DNA from: Nonomuraea wenchangensis
GTDB taxonomy: Bacteria; Actinomycetota; Actinomycetes; Streptosporangiales; Streptosporangiaceae
DNA: 64,000 nucleotides
Direction of reading: 5' to 3'
Assembly (NCBI RefSeq): GCF_900111685.1
Contig: NZ_FOHX01000023.1
Location: 1 to 64,000, forward strand
Shown: in pieces, positions 1 through 6,933 of the stretch
Position numbering within the stretch: position 1 is the first letter of the stretch
How the letters are laid out: the number at the start of each line of letters is the position of its first letter
The notes under the pieces: generated by a model
The model's input: only the letters and a program-made list of their open reading frames with translations
Databases searched by the model: none
Told to the model about the DNA's origin: nothing
Translations under genes and position numbers: made by a program

Positions 1-1
1 G

Positions 2-322
2 CACGTGCTGGGCGCGTTGTACGCCGCAGCCGCCGCGGGCCTGCCGACCCTCGCCGACAGCGGCTACGACGGCGCCGGGATCGGTATTCACAAGCCGATC
101 AAGCAGCCCGACGGCAACCAAATTCTCAGCCCGGACAACCGCACCTACAATCGGCTGCTACGCGCCCTGCGTTGTCTCGGCGAACGCGGGTTCGCCCTGC
201 TCAAAGGCCGCTGGCGGATCCTCCAGCACATCACGCTCAGTCCCAGCGCCATCGGCGACATCGCCCGCGCGGCGCTTGTCCTCACTCATTTTGAGCACGA
301 CTACCTACCGGCAATTGGCTGA
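2..322 (+). mobile_element. IS transposase, C-terminal part (cut by window edge)
   Basis: About 106 codons of the C-terminal end of a DDE transposase of the IS5/DDE_Tnp_4 type. The reading frame is open to the left edge, so the true start lies outside the window. Visible family features are the segment LADSGYDGAG, where the Asp follows a short hydrophobic strand, and the later run NRLLRALRCLGERGFALLKGRW, cited here by its ends NRLL and KGRW, which resembles the end of the DDE domain carrying the last acidic residue (the E of GERGFALLKGRW). The protein ends at TGA 320-322. The sequence just downstream is much less GC-rich than the rest of the window, as expected near the end of an inserted element. 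I could not pair terminal inverted repeats because the left end is missing. Whether the element is active cannot be judged. Confidence 0.75.
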
Positions 323-649
323 GATCACGTCACTAACACCTCTGAATCGGAGTGAGTATGAGATAGCAAACAAGCTTTACTAGCGGCATGCTTCAAGATC
401 AATGTGATAAAGATCACTATAAATTCGATCTAAAAAACCCGTAACAGTAGGGGGCGCCTCGGAGATGTAGCCCCTTTCTGATGTGCCGCCGCCCTCAGGG
501 GGGGCGCGCAGTGCGTCAGCACGGGTGATCGGCGTGCGAAGATCTCGGCACAGGTAGGGGCGTGCTCGTCGCCAGGGGGCGGTCGGGGGCGGGACGGGCC
601 GGTGTCCTTCAGTGGCCGCACGCTCCGGCCCGGTGTTCCTTTCGGGTAG
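323..649. other. intergenic stretch beside IS end, no gene seen
   Basis: Roughly 330 bases between the transposase stop and the recognisable end of the HNH pseudogene. The first 110 bases are clearly richer in A/T than the genome around them and probably contain the right end of the IS. The minus-strand frame of the HNH gene stays open to about 430, but this tail (proline- and arginine-rich) does not look like HNH family sequence and is probably read-through. No promoter or RNA gene was recognised. Confidence 0.5.
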
Positions 650-1546
650 GTACGTAAGAAGACCTCGTCGAGGTGCCACTCGAGAAGCTCGGGGTGGGGC
701 CGGTCGCGAGGTCGGGTCGGGACGTTGATCTCCTGGCCGGCTCGGCGGTAGAACTCCTCGCCGTTGCCGAACTCCTCGCGCAGTCTGGGGCTGACCAGCA
801 GTCGGTGCTTGGGGTCGATCGCCAGGTAGCCGCGGTCGAACAACGTGTGCAGGTCCGAACGGAGAAGCAGGCCGTTGTCCAGGCGATGTTCGCCGCCCGC
901 CGCGACCGGCCGAATGTGGGCGGCCTGCAGGACCGGACGGATCCTGTCACCACTGATCGCGCACCGGCGTTCGTACGCGTGCAGCACCACGGCCTGGAAT
1001 GCCTGTTGGCCGAGCCTGCGGGGGCCAGCCGAGGATCTTCGTAGACCGGTCCGTCACGGTGCCACGGCTCCGAAAGATCGACGGTGACGCCGATGCCGAT
1101 TCTGTGCAACAGGTCATGGAAGTAGTCGGCTGCCGGGTGATGTGCGAGGTCGTAGCTTTTGCCCTGCACGATGTTGGACGCGAAGTCCGGGGGTGGCCCG
1201 GCGATTCGATCGTCAGAGAAGAAGAAGACCTCGCGGATGATGACGCAGCCGATGACTGGATCCTCTCCAGGGACCATCGGCCGGCTGCGGTATCGCCCTA
1301 CCTGGTGGCGTAATTCCTCCGGGCTTGGTGAGTCGTTGCCCTCCCCGAAGAACTCCCAGGTCTCCGAGACGCGAAGGGGTGCGAAGCCGCTGAAGAAGCC
1401 GCCGCCGACCACGCGGTTGTGAGGGTGGTGGGTTTTGAAGAAGAACCCATCACCATGGTCAAGCGGAAGTTGACCTCGGTCAGCCTCGGCCGCGCGGACA
1501 GGGAGCGGTGCCGACTTCCGTCAGTGACCCCGGCGTACGCCTTCAC
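650..1546 (-). pseudogene. HNH endonuclease, broken by at least two frame changes
   Basis: Three pieces in three frames together rebuild one actinobacterial HNH endonuclease of about 300 residues. Piece 1 starts at GTG 1546 and gives MKAYAGVTDG...RPRLTEVNFR. Around 1450-1470 the frame changes and about a dozen family residues seem missing. Piece 2 (about 1450-1025) continues with GDGFFFKTHHPHN, VVGGGFFSGFAPLR and ends ...GPVYEDPRLAP. At a run of five G (plus strand 1020-1024) one base appears lost, and piece 3 continues RRLGQQAFQAVVLHAYERRC, then AAHIRP and NGLLLRSDLHTLFDRGY, the HNH core (His in AAHIRP, Asn in NGLLL, His in DLHTLF). Homology ends near EVFLRTY at about 652. The core residues are intact, but the gene cannot make one protein as read. 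The homopolymer break could be a sequencing error; the upstream deletion looks real. Confidence 0.75.
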
Positions 1547-1891
1547 GGGCGCAAGTGTGCACGTCCTCGATCAACTGCACCAGAGGCCCGCGAGATCTGG
1601 GTTGGTGAGCTGATGGGAATCCTGCCTGCCTGGGTGGCGTTACGTATCCGACGCTTTACCCGGCGAGGTAGATCTTTGCCGGATATATGGTGATTTGTTT
1701 GCATGTGTCCAGGTTTGGCCGGTAGCTTGGTGAGCGTTGCCGGACGGTAGCCCAGTTTCCGGCGGCATCGGATCATCGGACTCTCCGGATCCCCACAGCG
1801 CTCCACGTAGCGACCGCATTGGCTCAGGCCCGGCTACATCAGTCAAGCGAGCGCAACCTCCGTGTTCCCTAACGAAGGACTTTCCTTGACC
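1547..1891. other. intergenic region, no gene recognised
   Basis: Region between the divergent HNH pseudogene and the secreted-protein gene at 1892. It should carry the promoter of the latter. Weak purine-rich sequence (GAAGGA near 1871-1876) lies upstream of the 1892 start. The open frames here on either strand have no protein-like composition. No RNA structure stood out. Confidence 0.4.
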
Positions 1892-2470
1892 ATGTCCGTT
1901 CGCACGCGAGCTCTCAGCCTGCTGACCGCCGCCACCCTCGGCGGCCTGACCATCGGCGCGGCCACCGCGCACGCCGACGAGCAGACCGCTGCCCCGGTGA
2001 GCGCCGCCCAGCCTCAGGCGACCCTGCTCACGGGCTCGACCAAGGCGTCCTACTTCTGGGACGACTCCTCCGGTCGGGCCGGCGACACCGGACTGCCGGC
2101 CGCCGGGAAGCCCATGCAGAAGGGTCTGGCCGCCAGCCCGAGCTGGCCGCTCATGACCGAGGGCTACGTGACGTACAAGGGCAAGAAGCTGCCCTTCTTC
2201 GTCGGTGACCGTGGTCCCGGCGAGCCCTCCAACCGTGGTGTCATGCTGGACCTCGACGCCAAGACCTTCGCCGAGCTCACCGGCGGCACGTTCAACCCCG
2301 ACACCCTGGGCGTGGACGGTGTCGGCGGCGAGGGCCACATCAAGATCGACTACGTCATCACCAAGTGGGGTGACGGCGTCGGCCGCAAGAGCCATCCGGT
2401 GGCCTTCTCCACCCGCGCCTGGGCCGAGAAGGACACCAGCGTCCACCCGGTCTCCGTCAAGAACAAGTGA
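1892..2470 (+). CDS. small secreted protein of unrecognised family
   Basis: A 192-residue protein with a clear Sec signal peptide: MSVRTRALSLLTAATLGG followed by a hydrophobic stretch and a cleavage site near AATAHADE (about residue 29). The mature part of about 165 residues is acidic/neutral, has no cysteine, and contains KKLPFFVGDRGPGEPSNRGV and a later WGDGVGRKSHPVAF. The GDRGPG-containing strand pattern faintly recalls secreted double-psi barrel or GH75-like proteins, but I cannot assign a family with confidence. The ATG at 1892 is preferred over one 10 codons upstream because the signal peptide begins there and GAAGGA lies in front. The gene converges on the pectin lyase gene and shares a terminator with it, so the two are separately transcribed. 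Confidence 0.75.
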   Translation: MSVRTRALSLLTAATLGGLTIGAATAHADEQTAAPVSAAQPQATLLTGSTKASYFWDDSSGRAGDTGLPAAGKPMQKGLAASPSWPLMTEGYVTYKGKKLPFFVGDRGPGEPSNRGVMLDLDAKTFAELTGGTFNPDTLGVDGVGGEGHIKIDYVITKWGDGVGRKSHPVAFSTRAWAEKDTSVHPVSVKNK

Positions 2471-2485
2471 CCTGCCGGCCGGGCC

Positions 2486-2523
2486 ACGAGGAGGGCGTCC
2501 CCGCGAGGGGGCGCCCTCCTCGT
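2486..2523. terminator. bidirectional hairpin terminator
   Basis: Perfect inverted repeat between two converging genes: stem ACGAGGAGGGCG (2486-2497) pairs with CGCCCTCCTCGT (2512-2523), and the interior CCCC-GCGA-GGGG extends it to a stem of about 17 bp with a GCGA tetraloop. There is no long T-run, as is usual in actinomycetes. It lies 16 bases after one stop codon and 9 bases from the other, so it can serve both genes. Confidence 0.85.
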
Positions 2524-2531
2524 CTTCGCGT

Positions 2532-4925
2532 TCAGCGCATGCGCGGCACCGGCACCTTCGACCAGTCGAGGTCGGAGGCGAGGTAGAAGCTCGGGTAGGC
2601 GGGCTGGTTGTAGGCCGTCTGCTGCCGTGCCACCTCCACCCGGTACTGCGGGTCGTGCATCAGCGTGTAAAGCTTCCGGTCGGTGACCTCGGTGCTGAGG
2701 TAGACGCGCAGGGCCGAGCTGTCGGCCGTACGCACCAGCAGCTCCTCCCGCCAGTCGCCGAACACGTCGGCCACCAGGCCCGGGTTGCCCTTCGTCCAGT
2801 TGTTCGTCAGCGTGCCCTCGGCGGTGAGCAGCGTGCCGCGCCGCCGGTCGTCGATCGTCGGCGTCTGCAGCACGGTCGTGGCGGTGCCGTTGACGAGCTG
2901 CGTCGTCATGTCGGCCGCCCACCGGATGCTCATGTTCGTTCCGGGCGCGTCGCGGCCCAGGTAGTCGCCGCGGGCCGACCACAGGCCCGCCTGGACGGCC
3001 TGGTCGGGCGGCATCGACGACCACGCCTCAAGGCCGCGCAGCTCCGGATCGACGTCGCCGACCATGCCGCGGCCCGTGTCCACGCCGCTGTAGCCGCCGA
3101 ACAGCACCCGTCCGGTGGCCGCGTCGCGCATCGCCCATCCGTACGGTGCGCTCCTCCCGCCCTCGTGCACGGTCCAGATCTCCAGGCCGGGACGGTCGGG
3201 GTCGAGGTCGCCGACGTGCATCGCGTCGCCGTGGCCGAGCCGTACGGTCTGGCCGGGCACGCCGCTCTGTGGCGGGGCCTCGGCGAAGGACGAGTACAGC
3301 ACGTCGCCGTCGTCGTCGATGGTGGCGGCGCCGTACACGATCTCCTGCCGGCCGTCGCCGTCCACGTCGGCCGCGCTCATCGAGTGGAAGCCCTGCGTGG
3401 TGATGTCGGCATATTTCGGGTTGGTGCCGGGCTGGCCGTGCGGGGAGGCGTTGAACGGGTTCGCCATCGGCACGTGGCCGCTGTCGGCGTACCAGACCTC
3501 CTTGAGCCGCCGGCCGTCCCAGTCGTAGGCGACGAGCGTGGTGCGCGTGTAGTAGCCGCGCGCGAAGACCGCCGACGGGCGCCGGCCGTCGAGGTAGGCG
3601 ACGGCGGACAGGAACCGGTCCACCCGGTTGGCCGGCTCCACGCGGGCCATCGCGTAGTCGCCCCACATCAGGCCGTCGTCGCCGCGGCCCGGCTTGTACG
3701 GGACCGTCTGCAGCTCCTTGCCGGACGCGCCGTCGAGCACCGACAGGTACTCGGGCCCGCTGACGACGAACCCGGCGAACTCCCGCAGCCGGTTGTTGGC
3801 GCTGCGGCCCGGCGCGTACACGTCCACGAAGTGGTTCGCCAGCTCGACGGCGGCCTCGTGGGAGAGCGGGTACGTGTGCGCGGGTGCGATCCCGAACGCC
3901 TCCTCCAGCGTCCGCGGCCAGCGTCCGGCGACCACCTCGGGGTGCTCGTGCCACTTCTCGAACATGGCCACGAGGTGGTCGAAGTAGCCGTCGGCGCTCA
4001 GCCGGTAGTCGTCGGAGTGGGAGCGACCGGCCCTGACGTCGGCCTTTGGCATGGTGACGTGGCGCTCGGAGACGACCTGGCCGCGGGCGCCGTACCGGAT
4101 GATCTTCGTGCCGGGGGCGGTCTTGAGCATCAGCTCCGAGCGGCCGTCGCCGTCGAAGTCGTAGACGAGGAACTGCGTGTAGTGGGCTCCGGAGCGGATG
4201 TTGACGCCGAGGTCGAGCCGCCAGCGCAGGGTGCCGTCGAGCTCGTAGGTGTCGAGGTAGGTGTTGCCGGTGTAGCCGCGCTGGGAGACGTCCTTGGAGT
4301 TGGACGGGTCCCACTTGACGACGTACTCGTACTGGCCGTCGCCGTCCACGTCGCCGACGCTCACGTCGTTGGCTGAATAGGTGTACGCCTCGCCGGCCGG
4401 AGTGACGCCGTCGGCCGGTTTGGTGAGCTTGAGATCATAAAACGATTTAAGCCAGGGCGTGACGACGGGCCCGCGACCGCCCTCGCGGCCCCTCGTGACC
4501 GGGGCCACCTGGTAGCGGGAGGCGGGCGTGCCGGCCGGGTCGAGGTAGTTGGTGCTGTCGGTCACCGTCGCGATCGGGCGGCCGTCGCGGTAGACGCGGA
4601 AGTCGGCGCCGGTCATGCCCGTGGCGCCGTGGCCGGTGACCTCGTCGCCGAGCAGCCGCCAGCTCAGGAACACGCCGGCGGGGGTGGGGGCGGCGACCAG
4701 GCCGCGGTCCAGGCGTTCGAGGCGCGGCCCCGCGCCCGCGCCGCCGGTCGTGCCGGCCGCGGCGGCCGGGCCGGATCCGGACGGGACGGCGTACGGGCTC
4801 GCGGCCAGGGTTGCTGCCGGGGTGGCTGCGGCGGGCGGTGGCGTGGTCGCCAGGGTGGTGAGGAGGGCGGCCAGCGCGAGGGTCGCGGCGCGGCGGCGCT
4901 CGCGCGGGCCGGTGGGGAGTCTCAT
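2532..4925 (-). CDS. secreted rhamnogalacturonan lyase, PL11 family
   Basis: A 797-residue exported enzyme that would cleave the rhamnose-galacturonic acid backbone of pectin (rhamnogalacturonan I) by beta-elimination. Residues 1-35 form a signal peptide (RERRRAATLALAALL, then an Ala/Pro-rich cleavage region). A short beta-rich domain (about 70-165, ending in YQVAPVTRG) precedes the propeller. Calcium-binding DxDGDG-type loops recur: GDVDGDGQYEY, YDFDGDGRSEL and ADVDGDGRQEI, as is typical of family 11 YesW/YesX-type lyases. Other family landmarks are SYGANDVS-like AYTYSANDVSVGD, GHGDAMHVGDLDP and NNWTKGNPGLVADVFGDWRE near the C-terminus. Length fits secreted actinomycete members. The gene stands alone, with a strong -35 and a LacI-like operator upstream, suggesting induction by pectin-derived sugars. 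Family assignment is confident; exo versus endo action is not determined. Confidence 0.93.
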   Translation of the reverse strand: MRLPTGPRERRRAATLALAALLTTLATTPPPAAATPAATLAASPYAVPSGSGPAAAAGTTGGAGAGPRLERLDRGLVAAPTPAGVFLSWRLLGDEVTGHGATGMTGADFRVYRDGRPIATVTDSTNYLDPAGTPASRYQVAPVTRGREGGRGPVVTPWLKSFYDLKLTKPADGVTPAGEAYTYSANDVSVGDVDGDGQYEYVVKWDPSNSKDVSQRGYTGNTYLDTYELDGTLRWRLDLGVNIRSGAHYTQFLVYDFDGDGRSELMLKTAPGTKIIRYGARGQVVSERHVTMPKADVRAGRSHSDDYRLSADGYFDHLVAMFEKWHEHPEVVAGRWPRTLEEAFGIAPAHTYPLSHEAAVELANHFVDVYAPGRSANNRLREFAGFVVSGPEYLSVLDGASGKELQTVPYKPGRGDDGLMWGDYAMARVEPANRVDRFLSAVAYLDGRRPSAVFARGYYTRTTLVAYDWDGRRLKEVWYADSGHVPMANPFNASPHGQPGTNPKYADITTQGFHSMSAADVDGDGRQEIVYGAATIDDDGDVLYSSFAEAPPQSGVPGQTVRLGHGDAMHVGDLDPDRPGLEIWTVHEGGRSAPYGWAMRDAATGRVLFGGYSGVDTGRGMVGDVDPELRGLEAWSSMPPDQAVQAGLWSARGDYLGRDAPGTNMSIRWAADMTTQLVNGTATTVLQTPTIDDRRRGTLLTAEGTLTNNWTKGNPGLVADVFGDWREELLVRTADSSALRVYLSTEVTDRKLYTLMHDPQYRVEVARQQTAYNQPAYPSFYLASDLDWSKVPVPRMR

Positions 4926-4968
4926 CGTGACGGGCTCCTCGGGGTGAGGCCCGCGCGGGGACGCGGGA

Positions 4969-5007
4969 TTAAATCGATATAATTAATGCGCCCGGGATAT
5001 TTGTCAA
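4969..5007 (-). promoter_or_regulatory. promoter with LacI-type operator for the pectin lyase
   Basis: On the minus strand a consensus -35 TTGACA (plus-strand 5002-5007) is followed about 17 bp later by an A/T-rich -10 region (about 4979-4985). Overlapping it is TTAAATCGATATAA (4969-4982), a palindrome centred on CG with a single mismatched pair, which is the usual architecture of LacI-family operators in actinomycetes. The lyase start codon lies 44 bases downstream. The regulator itself is not in this window. Confidence 0.6.
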
Positions 5008-5341
5008 GGATTCATTTCCTGCTTATTGCGCGCAGTATTTTCGCGAAATTACTGCACCTGTTTGTGGCCTCACGCGAGTGTTTAGTCAGGGCCCGCGGCA
5101 AGGGGCACGGCTACCGGCCTGACCTGCCGGAGGAGCTGAAATTGGCACCGGCTGGGCAGGTGGCGCGTCGAGGTCGGGGACGCGGCTTCCATCGCCTGGT
5201 GGCTCTCTTCTGAACTTCTCCCTCGACTGGCTGATGCCGGACGGCTTTCTCCGCTCGCCCGGCCGAGACGGTCTTCGGCGGCGCCGCGGCGAGCTCTCAC
5301 GTCTCCTTCTGGCGGGCTGGATCGGCGGCTGAAATTGGGAC
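5008..5341. other. intergenic region, no gene recognised
   Basis: Stretch between the divergent pectin lyase promoter and the marR promoter. A short plus-strand frame (4986-5213) lacks a ribosome binding site and is rich in Arg and Gly without family features, so I did not call it. Nothing else was recognised. Confidence 0.4.
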
Positions 5342-5370
5342 TTGCATTGCTAAGTTAGCATGCTAAGTTA
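5342..5370 (+). promoter_or_regulatory. marR promoter with overlapping MarR operator; leaderless start
   Basis: TTGCAT (5342-5347) and TAAGTT (5364-5369) form a -35/-10 pair with 16 bp spacing. The 20-bp element TAAGTTAGCATGCTAAGTTA (5351-5370) is a palindrome with one mismatched pair around a perfect core TTAGCATGCTAA, and covers spacer and -10. The GTG start follows 7 bases after the -10, so transcription would start at or next to the start codon. This fits an autoregulated, leaderless marR transcript. Confidence 0.7.
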
Positions 5371-5376
5371 TGAGGT

Positions 5377-5814
5377 GTGGAACGCAACCTAAGCCTCGAC
5401 CTGCACGTGCTCGTCGCCCGCCTCGACCGGATCGCCGACCGGATCCTGCGGGCCGAGCACAACATCTCCTACAGCCGTTTCCTCGCGCTGACCCTGGTGG
5501 GCGAGCTGGGCTTCACGACGCAGCGCGCCCTCGCCGACGGCCTGGGTGTGACCGAGCCGTCCGTGAGCCGCATGACCGCCGTCCTCGCCGCCGAGGGGCT
5601 TGTCGACGTCCAGCCCGACCCGGCGGGCGGGAACCGCCGGCAGCTCAGCCTCACCGACAAGGGAAAGCAGATCGTGACCTCGCTCCGGCAGGAGTTCGAG
5701 GAGAAGCTGGCCGCCCTGGTCGCGCACAGCGGCGTGCCCTACGACGAGTTCGCCGAGCACACCGCGCGACTGCTCGCGACGTTGGACCGTACGGAACAGG
5801 AGCCCACCCGATGA
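5377..5814 (+). CDS. MarR family transcriptional regulator
   Basis: A 145-residue winged-helix repressor. Helices at the N-terminus (LDLHVLVARLDRIADRIL) would form the dimer interface. The HTH lies at about residues 50-72 (ALADGLGVTEPSVSRMTAVL), followed by the wing with VQPDPAGGNRRQLSLTDKG, the conserved DPxxxRRxxxLT signature of the family. The GTG start is preferred because a promoter -10 ends 7 bases before it, indicating a leaderless message. The stop overlaps the start of the following hydrolase by 4 bp (ATGA). The near-perfect palindrome just upstream is the expected self-operator. The ligand is not evident; the coupled hydrolase suggests it may be a substrate or product of that enzyme. 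Confidence 0.93.
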   Translation: MERNLSLDLHVLVARLDRIADRILRAEHNISYSRFLALTLVGELGFTTQRALADGLGVTEPSVSRMTAVLAAEGLVDVQPDPAGGNRRQLSLTDKGKQIVTSLRQEFEEKLAALVAHSGVPYDEFAEHTARLLATLDRTEQEPTR

Positions 5815-6647
5815 ACCACACCACCCAGATCACGCGGACGCGCACCGTCACCTCGGCCGACGGCACGCCCATCAGCTATCAGACGTTAGGCGCCGGGCCG
5901 GACCTCATCGTGCTCGGCGGCAGCCTGCGCACCTCGCAGGACTACCTGCCGCTGGCCTCCGTTCTGGCCCGCTCCTTCACCGTGCACGTCGTCGACCGGC
6001 GGGGACGCGGCGCCAGCGGCCCCCAGGGTCCCGAGTACGACCTGGGCAAGGAGGTGGAAGACCTGCTGGCCGTCCAGGAGGAGACCGGCGCGCGGCTGGC
6101 GTTCGGCCACAGCTACGGCGGCCTCGTCATCCTCGAGACCGCGCGGTCGTCCCCGGTGTTCGAGCGCATCGCGGTCTACGAGCCCGGAATCCCTGTCGCT
6201 CCCCTCCCCACGCACTGGATGGGCCCCTACCGGGAACGGCTGGCCGCGGGCGACCCCTACGGCGCGTTCGTCCATTTCATCCGGGGCTCGGGCGGCGCGC
6301 CCGCCTTCGTGGCCAAGATGCCGCACTGGTATCTGCGCGCCGCGATGCGGGTCGGGTTCCGCGGGCCGAGCTGGCAGCGGATGCGGCCGCTGCTGGAGGC
6401 CAACCTGGCCGAGCACGGGCAGCTGGCGGCCCAGCACGGCCGCCTCGGCGCGTTCACGGCCGTCACCGCTCCGGTGCTGCTGCTGGTCGGGGGTCGTACG
6501 CCGCCCGCGAGCAGAGCGGAGTTCGACGTCGTACGCGACACCCTTCCGCACGCCACGCTCGAAAGTGTGCCCGGCCTCGGCCATTTCGGGCCCGAAGGGA
6601 AGAAGGCCGGGCTCGTGGCCGAGCGTGCCCTGCGGTTCCTCCAGTGA
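5811..6647 (+). CDS. alpha/beta hydrolase
   Basis: A 278-residue alpha/beta hydrolase fold protein. It opens with the lid-side strand TVTSADGTPISYQTLG, has the oxyanion region LGGSLR near residue 40, the nucleophile elbow GHSYG (Ser at about 102), an Asp region at VGGRTPPAS/EFDVV and a C-terminal catalytic His in GLGHFGPEG. Length is normal for esterase or haloalkane-dehalogenase-like members, but the substrate cannot be read from sequence. The ATG overlaps the marR stop by 4 bp, so the two are translationally coupled and share the autoregulated promoter. Proteins of this arrangement often detoxify a compound sensed by the MarR; that is inference here. Confidence 0.88.
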   Translation: MNHTTQITRTRTVTSADGTPISYQTLGAGPDLIVLGGSLRTSQDYLPLASVLARSFTVHVVDRRGRGASGPQGPEYDLGKEVEDLLAVQEETGARLAFGHSYGGLVILETARSSPVFERIAVYEPGIPVAPLPTHWMGPYRERLAAGDPYGAFVHFIRGSGGAPAFVAKMPHWYLRAAMRVGFRGPSWQRMRPLLEANLAEHGQLAAQHGRLGAFTAVTAPVLLLVGGRTPPASRAEFDVVRDTLPHATLESVPGLGHFGPEGKKAGLVAERALRFLQ

Positions 6648-6655
6648 TCACGGCT

Positions 6656-6776
6656 TGACGACGTGGCCGACGCGGAAGAAGCCGTCCGGGTCGTAGGCCC
6701 GCTTGACCTCCAGCAGCCGCCGTACGCCTGGTGTCGGCGAGGAAGTTGAGGAACGTGCCCCCGTTGTCGTACGGCG
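6656..6776 (-). pseudogene. remnant of a berberine-type FAD oxidase gene
   Basis: About 120 bases that are nearly identical to the 3' end of the intact FAD oxidase gene at 11888-13174. Block 1 (6656-6718) matches 11896-11958 with one or two mismatches, including the codons for VKRAYDPDGFFRVGHV. Block 2 (6730-6775) matches 11999-12044 with about one mismatch and encodes YDNGGTFLNFLADT. Between them 29 bases present in the intact gene are missing, which shifts the frame, and upstream of 6776 the similarity stops. It is a decayed partial duplicate lying tail-to-tail with the hydrolase gene. Confidence 0.8.
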
Positions 6777-6933
6777 GTCGTCGAGCGGGCAGGGCGTGGT
6801 GAACGGCCCGGCTGCCGGAATGACCACGGATTGACATGGATTGAGCGTCGCTCTGATCACGGTGCCTTGTCGCGTTCCTCCACAAATCGTACGAACGGAA
6901 CGCACCCTCTCATTCATGCACATGGAGGCCGCC

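Noticed and set aside
2205..4376. Long plus-strand open frame opposite the pectin lyase gene
   Set aside because: It is rich in Arg, Val and Gly with no family features; it is the usual open antisense frame of a GC-rich gene.
4986..5213. Short plus-strand frame upstream of marR
   Set aside because: No SD and no protein-like composition; it overlaps the pectin lyase promoter.
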